Source: Desulforhabdus sp. TSK (lineage in GTDB: Bacteria; Desulfobacterota; Syntrophobacteria; Syntrophobacterales; Syntrophobacteraceae). From it: a DNA stretch of 64,000 bases. Positions 10,250-17,463 of the stretch are shown piece after piece. The translations under genes were made by a program, and so were the position numbers. The notes under the pieces were generated by a model that worked only from the letters and a program-made list of their open reading frames with translations, ran no database searches and was not told the DNA's origin. Numbering within the stretch: the first letter of the stretch is position 1; every line of letters starts with the position of its first letter. The stretch spans positions 1 to 64,000 of the forward strand of contig NZ_BQXM01000026.1 in assembly GCF_022836495.1 (NCBI RefSeq), read 5' to 3'.

Positions 10250-10966
10250 ATGCATGAAGATCTCATCACCGGCCTCACTCGGCAGGTCAAAGAAGAAGTC
10301 ATCGAGAACTACCTGACGGAGAGGCACCTTGTCGGACTTCAGTTGGAGGAATTTGAGCAGAAAACCGCTGAAACGCTTTTGCGGGCCGAAAAAACAGGCA
10401 AGAGACTGAGCCGGATGGCTTTCCTGGTGGTCCATCCCGAGATGCAGGCCAAACTCTCCTCCCTGCTCCATATCCAGCCGGATTCCTTCTGGGACGAATG
10501 CATGAAAAAAGAATTCGCACGGGGGGTCCGTATCATTCGTGTGAAGGCCCTGACAGACAAGAGCAAATACAGGAAGCTGCTCGTCGAGGCCTACTGCCGC
10601 CTGTGTCAGTGGATGGAGAAATACCGCAAAGCCTATGAAGAGCTGTTGTCGGAATGCAAAGCGGTAAACCTCAACATCAACGCTTTCCAAAAAAACTTCG
10701 ATGTCCTCACGCTTCTCGCATTCCTGCGCAACCTGGACACCCTGGAACTGGAGAGGAAGCATTTCCTCGGAGAGAATTTTACCGCCGACGAACTGTCCTC
10801 CCTCGATCAGAAGCTTTACATCAAGCAAATCAATTTCGAGAACCTGAACGTGCCCGCTCCGCTGGATCTCCCCAAGGCGGAGCGCGTCGAGCCGGCCCTT
10901 GCCGACCTGGCGGCGGAGGTTTACCGGCGGCACCAGCAAAACGTAAAGGGTCTCATGCTCCATTGA
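10250..10966 (+). CDS. uncharacterised helical protein, partner of the preceding ATPase
   Basis: A 238-residue protein I cannot place in a family. It is predicted to be mostly alpha-helical and charged (for example LQLEEFEQKTAETLLRAEKT), without signal peptide or membrane segment. Near residues 125-155 is an amphipathic block, EKYRKAYEELLSECKAVNLN. AAAGGAAAG precedes the ATG by about 5 nt. Given the tight linkage to the P-loop gene upstream, a substrate adaptor or regulator of that ATPase is possible, but this is inference from position only. Confidence 0.7.
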   Translation: MHEDLITGLTRQVKEEVIENYLTERHLVGLQLEEFEQKTAETLLRAEKTGKRLSRMAFLVVHPEMQAKLSSLLHIQPDSFWDECMKKEFARGVRIIRVKALTDKSKYRKLLVEAYCRLCQWMEKYRKAYEELLSECKAVNLNINAFQKNFDVLTLLAFLRNLDTLELERKHFLGENFTADELSSLDQKLYIKQINFENLNVPAPLDLPKAERVEPALADLAAEVYRRHQQNVKGLMLH

Positions 10967-10990
10967 GGCCCGGGGGCAGGAATCGCAGGG

Positions 10991-11090
10991 TGCGTTTTGC
11001 GCATCCTTGTTGGCACAAGCATTTCTTCATTACGTAGGGTGCATGAAATGCACCCTACCCCAAGTGATGGCTGCCGATTCATTGCTTCCT
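10991..11090 (+). repeat. dispersed intergenic repeat, family A, copy 1
   Basis: The unit starts GGTGCGTTTTGCGCATCC and contains GGGTGCATGAAATGCACCCT, then AAGTGATGGCTGCCGATTC. A second copy at 21293-21390 matches over most of its length, and an inverted relative lies at 25856-25927. It contains short palindromes and no reading frame. Confidence 0.7.
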
Positions 11091-11098
11091 GCCTTATT

Positions 11099-11140
11099 GC
11101 AGGAGCGCATCCCCCTCGCCGCAGGATGCCGCTCCTGCGG
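11099..11140 (+). repeat. dispersed inverted repeat, family B, degenerate copy
   Basis: GCAGGAGCGCATCC and GCAGGATGCCGCTCCTGC form an imperfect hairpin matching the family B elements at 18775-18832 and 57524-57598. It lies just after the family A copy, before the convergent stop of the aromatic fusion gene. Confidence 0.6.
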
Positions 11141-11187
11141 ATGCGGCAACCGGGCTGCCCGATCATGCGCCGGGCGCTTCGGGCCTG

Positions 11188-13089
11188 CTACTCCTCCACC
11201 GTCCTGCCTTTGGCGTAGCTTCCCAGATACTTGAAAAATTCCGCCTTCTCCTTCAGCATCTCCAAAACCTGGGCATTCTCCTCACGGCTCAGATCCACCT
11301 CTAGGTCCGCATAGAACAAGTATTCCCAAGGCTTGCTGTGGATGGGCCGGGACTCCAGCTTCACCAGGTTGATGTGCTTTTCGGCCAAAATTTTCAGGGT
11401 TTCGTACAATGCACCGGGCGTGTCACTGACCGAGTAAATGAGGGAAGTCTTGTTGCGGGGTGCACTGAGAAGCTCCGTTCGTGAAATCACCACGAACCGC
11501 GTGAAGTTGCGGGGGTTGGTCTCGATGCCTTCCTTCAAAATCTTCATTTGAGACAGCTCGCAGGCTTCTTCGCTCCCGATGGCCACCTCGCGGGGATCAT
11601 TGTTTTCTTGCACGCGGCGGACCGCGCTCGCCGTATCCTTGCATGAAACGAGGTCCCACGTGGGATGCTGGGAAAGGAATTCCCGGCACTGCTGGAAAAC
11701 CTGGGGATGCGAATAGACTCTCTCAATGCTCTCTAACGTGGTGTTTTCATGCCCGATCAAGTGATGCTTGATCCTCAGCGTCACCTCCCCCACGATTTTC
11801 AGATCATGTTCCAGGAGCAGATCGTAGTTTTCGTGGATACTTCCCGTGAGACTGTTCTCCACGGGCACGATGCCCAGAACGGCTTTTCCGCTTTCGACCT
11901 CCTCGAAAACCTCACGGAAGGAGGCCCGGTTCTGCAGGTCCACCTCAGGTCCGAAGAACTGCACCCCGGCCTTGTGGCTGAAGGACCCCGGAACCCCTGC
12001 ATAGACGACCTGGGTCGGAACGCCTCCCGCTGCATCCGGCGGGCACCTGAGGATGGACGCTTTTTCCAGGTAGGCGTAATCCACCTGCTTTCCCACGACG
12101 GGTGCAATGACGTAGAGGTCGCGCATCAATTGCTCGAACTGCGCGGGATAAAGGCTCTGAGGCCCGTCGGACAGGGCTTTTTCGGGCTCGGTGTGGACTT
12201 CGATGATGAGCCCGTCCGCCCCCGATGCGATGGCCGCCCGGGCCATGGGACTCACCATCTCCCGGATTCCGGTGGCGTGGCTGGGATCGATGATGATGGG
12301 GAGATGGGTCAGCTTCTTGATGACGGGAACGGCCGTGAGATCCAGGGTATTCCGCGTGTAGCGCTCAAAGGTGCGGATGCCCCGTTCGCACAGGATGACC
12401 TGATCATTCCCCTCGGAAAGGATGTACTCGGTAGACATGAGCCATTCTTCGATGGTTGCTGAAAGTCCCCGCTTCAGGAGGACCGGCTTGCCGATGCGTC
12501 CGACACACTTGAGGAGCTCGAAATTCTGCATGTTGCGGGCGCCGATTTGCACGATATCCACGTATTTCATCATGAGATCGGCCTGGCTGATGGATGTCAT
12601 TTCCGTAACGACCCCCATGCCCGTTTCATCCCGCACCTCACTCAAGATCTTGAGGCCTTCCTCCCCCAATCCCTGGAACGAGTAGGGCGAAGTGCGCGGC
12701 TTGAAAGCCCCCCCGCGGAAAAGCACCGCTCCACATTTGCGGACGGCCCGGGCAATGTCCAGGGTGCGCTTCCGATCCTCCACCCCGCACGGACCGGCGA
12801 TGACGACAATCCTATCCCCACCGATGGTCACATCCCCCACCCGGATGATGGAGGGCTTTGGATGCAGCTCACGGCTCACCAGCTTGTAGGGCTTGGAAAT
12901 GGGAATGGCCTTGGCCACACCCGGCAGCATCTCAAAGTAGGCTGCATCGCGTTGAATTTTTCCCACCACGCCGAGGATGGTTTCTTCTACCCCTTCGATT
13001 TCCTTGATCAGGTAATCTTCCGCACGCAGAGTCTGCATCAACTGCTCTTTGTCTTCCCTGAATATGCCTTTGGATAAAATGAGAATCAC
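11188..13089 (-). CDS. pheA: DAHP synthase / prephenate dehydratase fusion with ACT domain
   Basis: Joins the first step of the shikimate pathway (PEP + erythrose-4-phosphate to DAHP) to the Phe-specific step (prephenate to phenylpyruvate) in one 633-residue protein. Residues 1-65 resemble the ferredoxin-like regulatory domain of type I-beta DAHP synthases. Residues about 80-332 are the catalytic barrel, with AGPCGVED (98-105), FRGGAFKPRTSPYSFQG, GARNMQNFELL and DPSHATG (268-274). After a roughly 25-residue linker, the dehydratase (361-540) shows VPVENSLTGSI and the NFTRF catalytic motif. The ACT domain (545-625) has GALY and ESRP, the Phe-binding signature. GTG at 13089 is preceded by AGGGAGG 6 nt away; the frame is open to 13185, but that part holds the terminator. 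No chorismate mutase domain is present. The gene is controlled by the attenuator just upstream. Confidence 0.95.
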   Translation of the reverse strand: MILILSKGIFREDKEQLMQTLRAEDYLIKEIEGVEETILGVVGKIQRDAAYFEMLPGVAKAIPISKPYKLVSRELHPKPSIIRVGDVTIGGDRIVVIAGPCGVEDRKRTLDIARAVRKCGAVLFRGGAFKPRTSPYSFQGLGEEGLKILSEVRDETGMGVVTEMTSISQADLMMKYVDIVQIGARNMQNFELLKCVGRIGKPVLLKRGLSATIEEWLMSTEYILSEGNDQVILCERGIRTFERYTRNTLDLTAVPVIKKLTHLPIIIDPSHATGIREMVSPMARAAIASGADGLIIEVHTEPEKALSDGPQSLYPAQFEQLMRDLYVIAPVVGKQVDYAYLEKASILRCPPDAAGGVPTQVVYAGVPGSFSHKAGVQFFGPEVDLQNRASFREVFEEVESGKAVLGIVPVENSLTGSIHENYDLLLEHDLKIVGEVTLRIKHHLIGHENTTLESIERVYSHPQVFQQCREFLSQHPTWDLVSCKDTASAVRRVQENNDPREVAIGSEEACELSQMKILKEGIETNPRNFTRFVVISRTELLSAPRNKTSLIYSVSDTPGALYETLKILAEKHINLVKLESRPIHSKPWEYLFYADLEVDLSREENAQVLEMLKEKAEFFKYLGSYAKGRTVEE

Positions 13090-13133
13090 GGTACGCCTCC
13101 CTTGTTTTAATCCGTCTCTTTGATGTCGTTGCG

Positions 13134-13174
13134 AAAAAAAAAGCCCCGAGGAAAATTTCCTCGAGGCTTTGGTA
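13134..13174 (-). terminator. attenuator terminator of the Phe leader
   Basis: On the minus strand, GCCTCGAGGAAA pairs with TTTTCCTCGGGGC (one G-U) and is followed by nine T. It ends about 45 nt before the GTG start of the DAHP synthase/prephenate dehydratase gene. TACCAAA just before the stem (13168-13174) is complementary to TTTGGTA at the end of the leader peptide frame (13232-13238), an alternative pairing that would overlap the terminator base. Confidence 0.9.
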
Positions 13175-13184
13175 TGGATTTCCA

Positions 13185-13213
13185 CCCCGGGCGGCTCTTT
13201 TCACCACCCGGGG
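13185..13213 (-). promoter_or_regulatory. GC-rich leader hairpin of the Phe attenuator
   Basis: CCCCGGGTGG and CCGCCCGGGG flank a GAAAAGAG-type loop between the leader peptide stop and the terminator. Its left arm, CCGGGTGG, is also complementary to CCACCTGG inside the last leader codons, so two mutually exclusive folds exist. Confidence 0.75.
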
Positions 13214-13226
13214 AAAAACTGACTGT

Positions 13227-13355
13227 TTAGCTACCAAACCAGGTGGATGCGCTGGGAAAAAAGAAAAAAAAGCTAAAAAAACGCCCGAAGCCGGAACCGT
13301 TGGAAAAGTACCCACCGTTGCTGGAAATGGAAATTTTAAGGAACGAATGACGCAT
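13227..13355 (-). CDS. Phe-rich leader peptide (pheL-like)
   Basis: A 42-codon frame, ATG at 13355 and TAA at 13227-13229. It holds 10 Phe, 7 of them in the run RFFSFFFFFP at residues 25-34; the peptide begins MRHSFLKISIS and ends STWFGS. AAGGG lies 9 nt upstream of the ATG. It sits 23 nt after the predicted transcription start and 60 nt before the attenuator terminator, directly upstream of a Phe biosynthetic gene. This matches the logic of E. coli pheL (consecutive Phe codons read before a terminator), although the peptide is longer. Stalling at the Phe run would leave the last codons free to pair; translation to the stop would mask them. Confidence 0.88.
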   Translation of the reverse strand: MRHSFLKISISSNGGYFSNGSGFGRFFSFFFFFPSASTWFGS

Positions 13356-13384
13356 CCTGGTCTGCCCTTCACTGAGTTTTCTCA

Positions 13385-13413
13385 CAGATAATTGGCTTTT
13401 CATTCAAAGTCAA
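13385..13413 (-). promoter_or_regulatory. sigma-70-type promoter of the Phe leader operon
   Basis: Minus-strand TTGACT (13408-13413) and TATCTG (13385-13390) with an exact 17-nt spacer. Predicted start near 13378, giving a 23-nt 5' leader before the peptide ATG. Confidence 0.7.
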
Positions 13414-13463
13414 CTAAAAATCCAGACGCACGCGGAATGCTATCAGGCGATAGCTCCACCAAG

Positions 13464-13501
13464 TGGGAAATAATCGTAACACGATGGGAAAAAATCGTAA
13501 C
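13464..13501 (+). repeat. 21-bp tandem direct repeat
   Basis: TGGGAAATAATCGTAAC (13464-13480) and TGGGAAAAAATCGTAAC (13485-13501) differ at one position and recur with a 21-bp period. No transposase is adjacent. It may be a repeated protein-binding site or the remnant of an insertion-sequence end. Confidence 0.7.
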
Positions 13502-13571
13502 CGAACCGTTATGAAGGACCTGGGCAGAGGGTTCCACAGGGTGGCCCAGCACGATGGATGAAAAAAGTGCC

Positions 13572-13589
13572 TTGGCATGTCAATTGCTT
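13572..13589 (+). promoter_or_regulatory. sigma-54 (RpoN) promoter candidate
   Basis: TTGGCATGTCAATTGCTT has GG and GC exactly 10 nt apart, the -24/-12 signature, and matches most of the RpoN consensus (TGGCAC-N5-TTGCA). Transcription would start near 13600 and lead into the small Cys-rich gene at 13726. The tandem repeat about 90 bp upstream is placed like an enhancer-binding site. Confidence 0.65.
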
Positions 13590-13725
13590 CTTTGGCTATC
13601 TACGAAAAATTGGATACGATTTTTAGGACAAACGAGCAGTTTATGGCAACGGCAAAGTTCACTCTGATGGCCTTTCAGCAAAGGCTGCAGAGGCCCCTTT
13701 CCATCGTGCTCAGTTGAGGAACCCT

Positions 13726-13950
13726 ATGAAATTTCAATGCATTCGATGCCAGTTGACTTGGGGGGAGGGCCGGCCGGAAGTAGAAGGATATTCACACGGG
13801 CTGTGTCGGTTCTGCCTGAGGGAGGCTCTGACGCCGATTTACCGCATTAGGCAGGTGCGCGAAGGGAACTTCGACTGTTTCGCAAGATCCTGTGGCTATT
13901 GCGATCAATACGCCTGTATATATCGTGAGCTTTGCCTGGTAGTCGCATAA
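13726..13950 (+). CDS. small Cys-rich protein, possible zinc ribbon
   Basis: A 74-residue protein starting MKFQCIRCQLTWGEGRPE. It has CxxC at the N-terminus, HGLCRFC in the middle and SCGYCDQYACIYRELC at the C-terminus. The spacing suggests one or two zinc-binding ribbons. GAGGA lies about 6 nt before the ATG; an upstream TTG at 13714 is less likely. No signal peptide. It sits downstream of a good sigma-54 promoter candidate, so it may be a regulated small zinc protein. I do not recognise the family. Confidence 0.7.
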   Translation: MKFQCIRCQLTWGEGRPEVEGYSHGLCRFCLREALTPIYRIRQVREGNFDCFARSCGYCDQYACIYRELCLVVA

Positions 13951-14012
13951 TCCGGTGCGCTCCACAGACAGAAAAATTCACCTGTTTAGCTTGAAAAGTT
14001 GCCTTTCTTGAC

Positions 14013-14077
14013 TCACGCGGAGAGCGCGGGGGAAAGCAAGTGGCAATAAGCTCTGCGCCCTCCGCGGCTCCGCGTGA
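14013..14077 (+). repeat. intergenic inverted repeat
   Basis: TCACGCGGAG (14013-14022) and CTCCGCGTGA (14068-14077) are perfect 10-bp inverted arms around a GC-rich centre (GCGCCCTCCGCGG). It lies in the 313-nt gap between two small genes, where I see nothing else. Confidence 0.6.
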
Positions 14078-14263
14078 AAATGAGGTTTTTCCACCTCCAA
14101 AAGTATAACTCGTGAGAGTTTTTTCTCCGGAATCCTTCCGAAGTCCTCCGGCAAGACTTATTTTGATTTTGTAATCCATAAGACGAATGACCTTGCTGTT
14201 GTATCGAGAAAAGTCCAAAGAGGTTTTCTCGATATTTCTTTCAGATTTTTAAAGGAGGTTACC

Positions 14264-14614
14264 ATGGAACGAAGAACGTCCTTCATCGATATGGCTCCCG
14301 ATGCCGGATGCGCATGCTGCCAGCTGGATACGGCCATGGTGGACGGCAGCGGACAGTCCTTCGGATGCTCCGAGAGAGAAACGATTTTCACACGCAGGGA
14401 AGAGCAGGTTTTGAGTCGCATTCGAGAAGCGCGCCGGGAAGCCGAAGCTCTCAAGAAAAGAATCAGCCTGCTCAATGCAGCAGGCTCCCCCCCTCTGGAC
14501 GCCAGAGAGAAGGCCGTCACTCAACTCGAGGAGCTGAGGCAGCTCCGCAGGGAGCTTGAAAAAGAGCGCATGGATGCCGCCACGGAGCGCATGGTTCTTC
14601 TGGGGCATGCATGA
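14264..14614 (+). CDS. small coiled-coil protein of unknown function
   Basis: A 116-residue protein preceded by a very strong AAAGGAGGTTACC ribosome-binding site. Residues about 40-110 are highly charged and predicted to form a coiled coil (for example REEQVLSRIREARREAEALK and QLEELRQLRRELEKER). The N-terminus has a GCACC motif and no signal peptide. A terminator follows 53 nt after the stop, so it is probably monocistronic. No family was recognised. Confidence 0.75.
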   Translation: MERRTSFIDMAPDAGCACCQLDTAMVDGSGQSFGCSERETIFTRREEQVLSRIREARREAEALKKRISLLNAAGSPPLDAREKAVTQLEELRQLRRELEKERMDAATERMVLLGHA

Positions 14615-14666
14615 TCCCTGCTCCATGGGGTTGCTGCAGTATTCCTCTCATCATCCCCTATACAAT

Positions 14667-14703
14667 AAAACCCGAATGCATTATGCTGCATTCGGGTTTT
14701 TTG
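14667..14703 (+). terminator. rho-independent terminator
   Basis: AAAACCCGAATGCA and TGCATTCGGGTTTT form a long perfect stem with a 6-nt loop, flanked by A-rich and T-rich tracts, so it can act in both directions. It closes the small coiled-coil gene. Confidence 0.9.
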
Positions 14704-14880
14704 CTTCTTATGGCAGGCTTAAATCCAGGAGTACAGTTGCCGCAGTCCAAAGCCCTCTTGCTCTGTAGACCACTGAAATTCCATAAGCCCGTAATGCATG
14801 GCGCATTGCAGAAGGATAAAAAGCCGTGAAGAAATATCTACGTCGCTGTTCTTTACTTTTTTAACTGAGGAGTATCGGTC

Positions 14881-17151
14881 ATGATCATGATCCGCAAGGA
14901 AGACTCGCTTCTGTACCACAGCCAGGACCGTCCTGGAAAAATCGAGGTCAAGTCGTCAAAGCCGTGCATCACCCAGAGAGATCTCGCCATGGCGTATACG
15001 CCGGGCGTTGCCGACCCGTGCCGAGAAATCGAGCAAGACCCTGACAAAGCATACGATTACACCGTTCGAGGGAATCTGGTGGCAGTGATCACCAACGGCA
15101 CCGCAGTGCTGGGGCTGGGGGACATCGGCGCCCTCGCCGGGAAGCCTGTCATGGAAGGCAAGGGCGTCCTCTTCAAACGGTTTGCAGACATTGACGTTTT
15201 CGACCTGGAGCTCGACACTCATGACCCCGATGCCATCATCCAGGCGGTAAAACTGTTGGAGCCCACCTTTGGCGGCATCAATCTGGAAGACATCAAGGCG
15301 CCCGAATGCTTTTACATCGAAGAGCGGTTGAAAGAGATCATGAACATCCCGGTGTTCCATGACGATCAGCACGGCACGGCCATCATCTCCGGCGCCGCAC
15401 TGCTGAACGCTCTCGAATTGCAGGGCAAAAAAATCGACCAGGTGAAGGTCGTGTTTTCCGGGGCGGGGGCAGCGGGGATCGCCAGCGCGGAGCTTTACAT
15501 CAAACTGGGAGTGAAGCGTGAGAACCTCTACCTCGTGGATTCCAAGGGACTCGTCTACAAAGGCCGCAAGGAAGGAATGAACCCTTACAAGGAGCGCCTG
15601 GCCAACGGCGACAGCCCCTTGACTCTGGCTGAAGTCATGAAGGGCGCGGATGTATTCGCCGGAGTTTCTGCCGCGGATCTGGTGTCCAAAGACATGGTCC
15701 GGAGCATGGCGGACAAGCCCATCCTTTTTGCCATGGCCAATCCGGATCCTGAAATCAGCTATCACGACGCCGTCAGTGTGCGCGATGACCTGATCATGGC
15801 CACGGGGCGTTCGGATTATCCCAACCAGGTGAACAACGTCCTGGGTTTCCCTTTTATCTTCCGCGGCGCCCTGGACGTCAGGGCACGGGCCATCAACGAC
15901 GAGATGAAAATCGCCGCGGTCCATTCTCTTGCGAAGCTGGCCAAGGAAGATGTGCCCGATTCCGTCATCAAGGCCTATGCGGGGCAAACCATAAAGTTCG
16001 GCCCCGAATACATCATCCCCAAGCCTTTCGACCCTCGGACTCTCATCTGGGAAGCTTCGGCCGTCGCCAAGGCAGCCGTGGAAACGGGAGTCGCCCGACT
16101 GCCCATTACGGACTGGGACGCCTACCGCGACTGCCTGGAACGCCGCCTTGGCCGCTCTCAGGAAGTCATGAGGGGCATCATTCACAAAGCCAAGCGCAAT
16201 CCCAAGCGCATCGTCTTCCAGGAAGGGACCGAGCCCAAAATCCTTCGGGCATGCCAGACCATCATCGATGAAGGGATTGCACGGCCCATCCTCATCGGGA
16301 ATCGCGAGAAAATCCTGGCCAAAATTGCCGAGCTCCACCTGGAGTTGAAGGGTGCGGAGATCGTCGATCCCCAGACGTTCGAGCGCACCGAGGATTACAT
16401 TAAAGAATTTCACCGGTTTCGGTCGCGCAAGGGCGTCACCCGCCATGAAGCCCGACAGTTCATGCTCTACAACCCCAATTACTTTGGGGCCATGATGGTA
16501 AAAATGGGCGATGCCGACGGCATCGTGGGCGGGGTCAGTCAGCACTATCCCGACACCATTCGGCCGGCCCTCCAGATGCTTCCCCTGGAGAAGGGAACCA
16601 CTGTCATCGCCGGGCTTTACATGATGATCTTCGCCAAGGATGTTCTGTTCTTCGCGGATACGACGGTCAACATCGAACCGACCGCGGAACAGCTGGCGGA
16701 AATCGCCATCTGCACCGCTGAAGCCGTCAAGCATCTCGACGTCGAACCGCGCATCGCCATGCTTTCTTTCAGCAATTTCGGCAGCACGCGGCATCCCTGC
16801 AGCGACAAGGTCGCCCGTGCCACCCAGATCGTGAAGGAGCGGAGGCCCGACCTCACCATCGACGGCGAGATGCAGCCGGACACGGCCTTGATTCCGGAAA
16901 TTCTGAACACCGTCTACGAATTCAACTCCCTGAGAGACAAGGCCAACGTCTTGATTTTCCCCTCCCTCGATGCCGGAAACATCGCCATGAGGCTTCTGCG
17001 GCGTCTTGGAGGGGCCACGGCCATCGGCCCGATCCTCATAGGCGTCAGCAAGGCCATCCACGTTCTTCAGCGCGATTGCGACGTGGAGGACATCGTGAAC
17101 ACCACATCCCTGGCCGTCATCGATGCTCAGGAGCATGAGGGACGCAAATAA
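14881..17151 (+). CDS. maeB: malic enzyme with C-terminal phosphotransacetylase-like domain
   Basis: Oxidative decarboxylation of malate to pyruvate, normally NADP-linked in this class. The 756 residues contain the malic enzyme domain (about 1-425), with YTPGVADPC, the Lys-containing [19 protein letters not shown] and the Rossmann motif FSGAGAAG. The C-terminal phosphate acetyl/butyryltransferase domain (about 430-750) has [20 protein letters not shown] and [11 protein letters not shown]. This is the standard MaeB fusion, in which the PTA half is usually regulatory and not catalytic. GAGGAG lies 8 nt before ATG. The upstream terminator isolates it. In a propionate- or succinate-metabolising anaerobe it would link the C4 pathway to pyruvate, which is inference. 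Confidence 0.95.
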   Translation: MIMIRKEDSLLYHSQDRPGKIEVKSSKPCITQRDLAMAYTPGVADPCREIEQDPDKAYDYTVRGNLVAVITNGTAVLGLGDIGALAGKPVMEGKGVLFKRFADIDVFDLELDTHDPDAIIQAVKLLEPTFGGINLEDIKAPECFYIEERLKEIMNIPVFHDDQHGTAIISGAALLNALELQGKKIDQVKVVFSGAGAAGIASAELYIKLGVKRENLYLVDSKGLVYKGRKEGMNPYKERLANGDSPLTLAEVMKGADVFAGVSAADLVSKDMVRSMADKPILFAMANPDPEISYHDAVSVRDDLIMATGRSDYPNQVNNVLGFPFIFRGALDVRARAINDEMKIAAVHSLAKLAKEDVPDSVIKAYAGQTIKFGPEYIIPKPFDPRTLIWEASAVAKAAVETGVARLPITDWDAYRDCLERRLGRSQEVMRGIIHKAKRNPKRIVFQEGTEPKILRACQTIIDEGIARPILIGNREKILAKIAELHLELKGAEIVDPQTFERTEDYIKEFHRFRSRKGVTRHEARQFMLYNPNYFGAMMVKMGDADGIVGGVSQHYPDTIRPALQMLPLEKGTTVIAGLYMMIFAKDVLFFADTTVNIEPTAEQLAEIAICTAEAVKHLDVEPRIAMLSFSNFGSTRHPCSDKVARATQIVKERRPDLTIDGEMQPDTALIPEILNTVYEFNSLRDKANVLIFPSLDAGNIAMRLLRRLGGATAIGPILIGVSKAIHVLQRDCDVEDIVNTTSLAVIDAQEHEGRK

Positions 17152-17257
17152 CAGTTGACGGGAGATAATCCCAACAAGTGAATTGATTTTTGACGGGCAG
17201 TCGATTACCCTTCCACAGGTTTGATTGTTTGTCCGTCCATTGAAAAAAATGAATTGA

Positions 17258-17344
17258 TGAGCCGGGGGGGTGCTCTCCCAGAAGAGAGCTGAGATGATAC
17301 CCTTGGAACCTGACCCAGGTCATGCTGGCGGAGGAATCGGCGAA
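17258..17344 (+). promoter_or_regulatory. TPP riboswitch (THI element)
   Basis: The conserved core is present in order: GGGGGGTGCTC, GCTGAGATGATACCC, GAACCTGACCCAGGTCATGC and GCGGAGGAAT, bounded by GCCG/CGGC pairing at 17261-17264 and 17338-17341. It precedes thiC and is followed by a terminator hairpin. Confidence 0.96.
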
Positions 17345-17361
17345 AGAGAAATCTATTCTCC

Positions 17362-17391
17362 AAAGGCCGTTTTTCCAAACGGCCTTTTTTT
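17362..17391 (+). terminator. riboswitch-controlled terminator
   Basis: AAAGGCCGTTT pairs with AAACGGCCTTT around a short loop, followed by a T run. It lies 18 nt after the TPP aptamer and 72 nt before thiC, the expected place for a transcriptional OFF switch. Confidence 0.9.
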
Positions 17392-17463
17392 ATTTCAGGT
17401 TCGAAACCGCATGGATCTCAGTTTCAGCAGCACCCTTCCTCGAAATGAAAAGAAGAGGACATC

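Noticed and set aside
13185-13230. T-box riboswitch upstream of the DAHP synthase fusion, because of GGGTGG on the minus strand
   Set aside because: The sequence after GGGTGG does not match the T-box consensus (AGGGTGGNACCGCG), and the Phe-rich leader peptide explains the region better.
14956-17136. Minus-strand frame of 726 residues
   Set aside because: It lies wholly antisense to maeB, whose motifs are complete; it is an effect of high GC at third codon positions.
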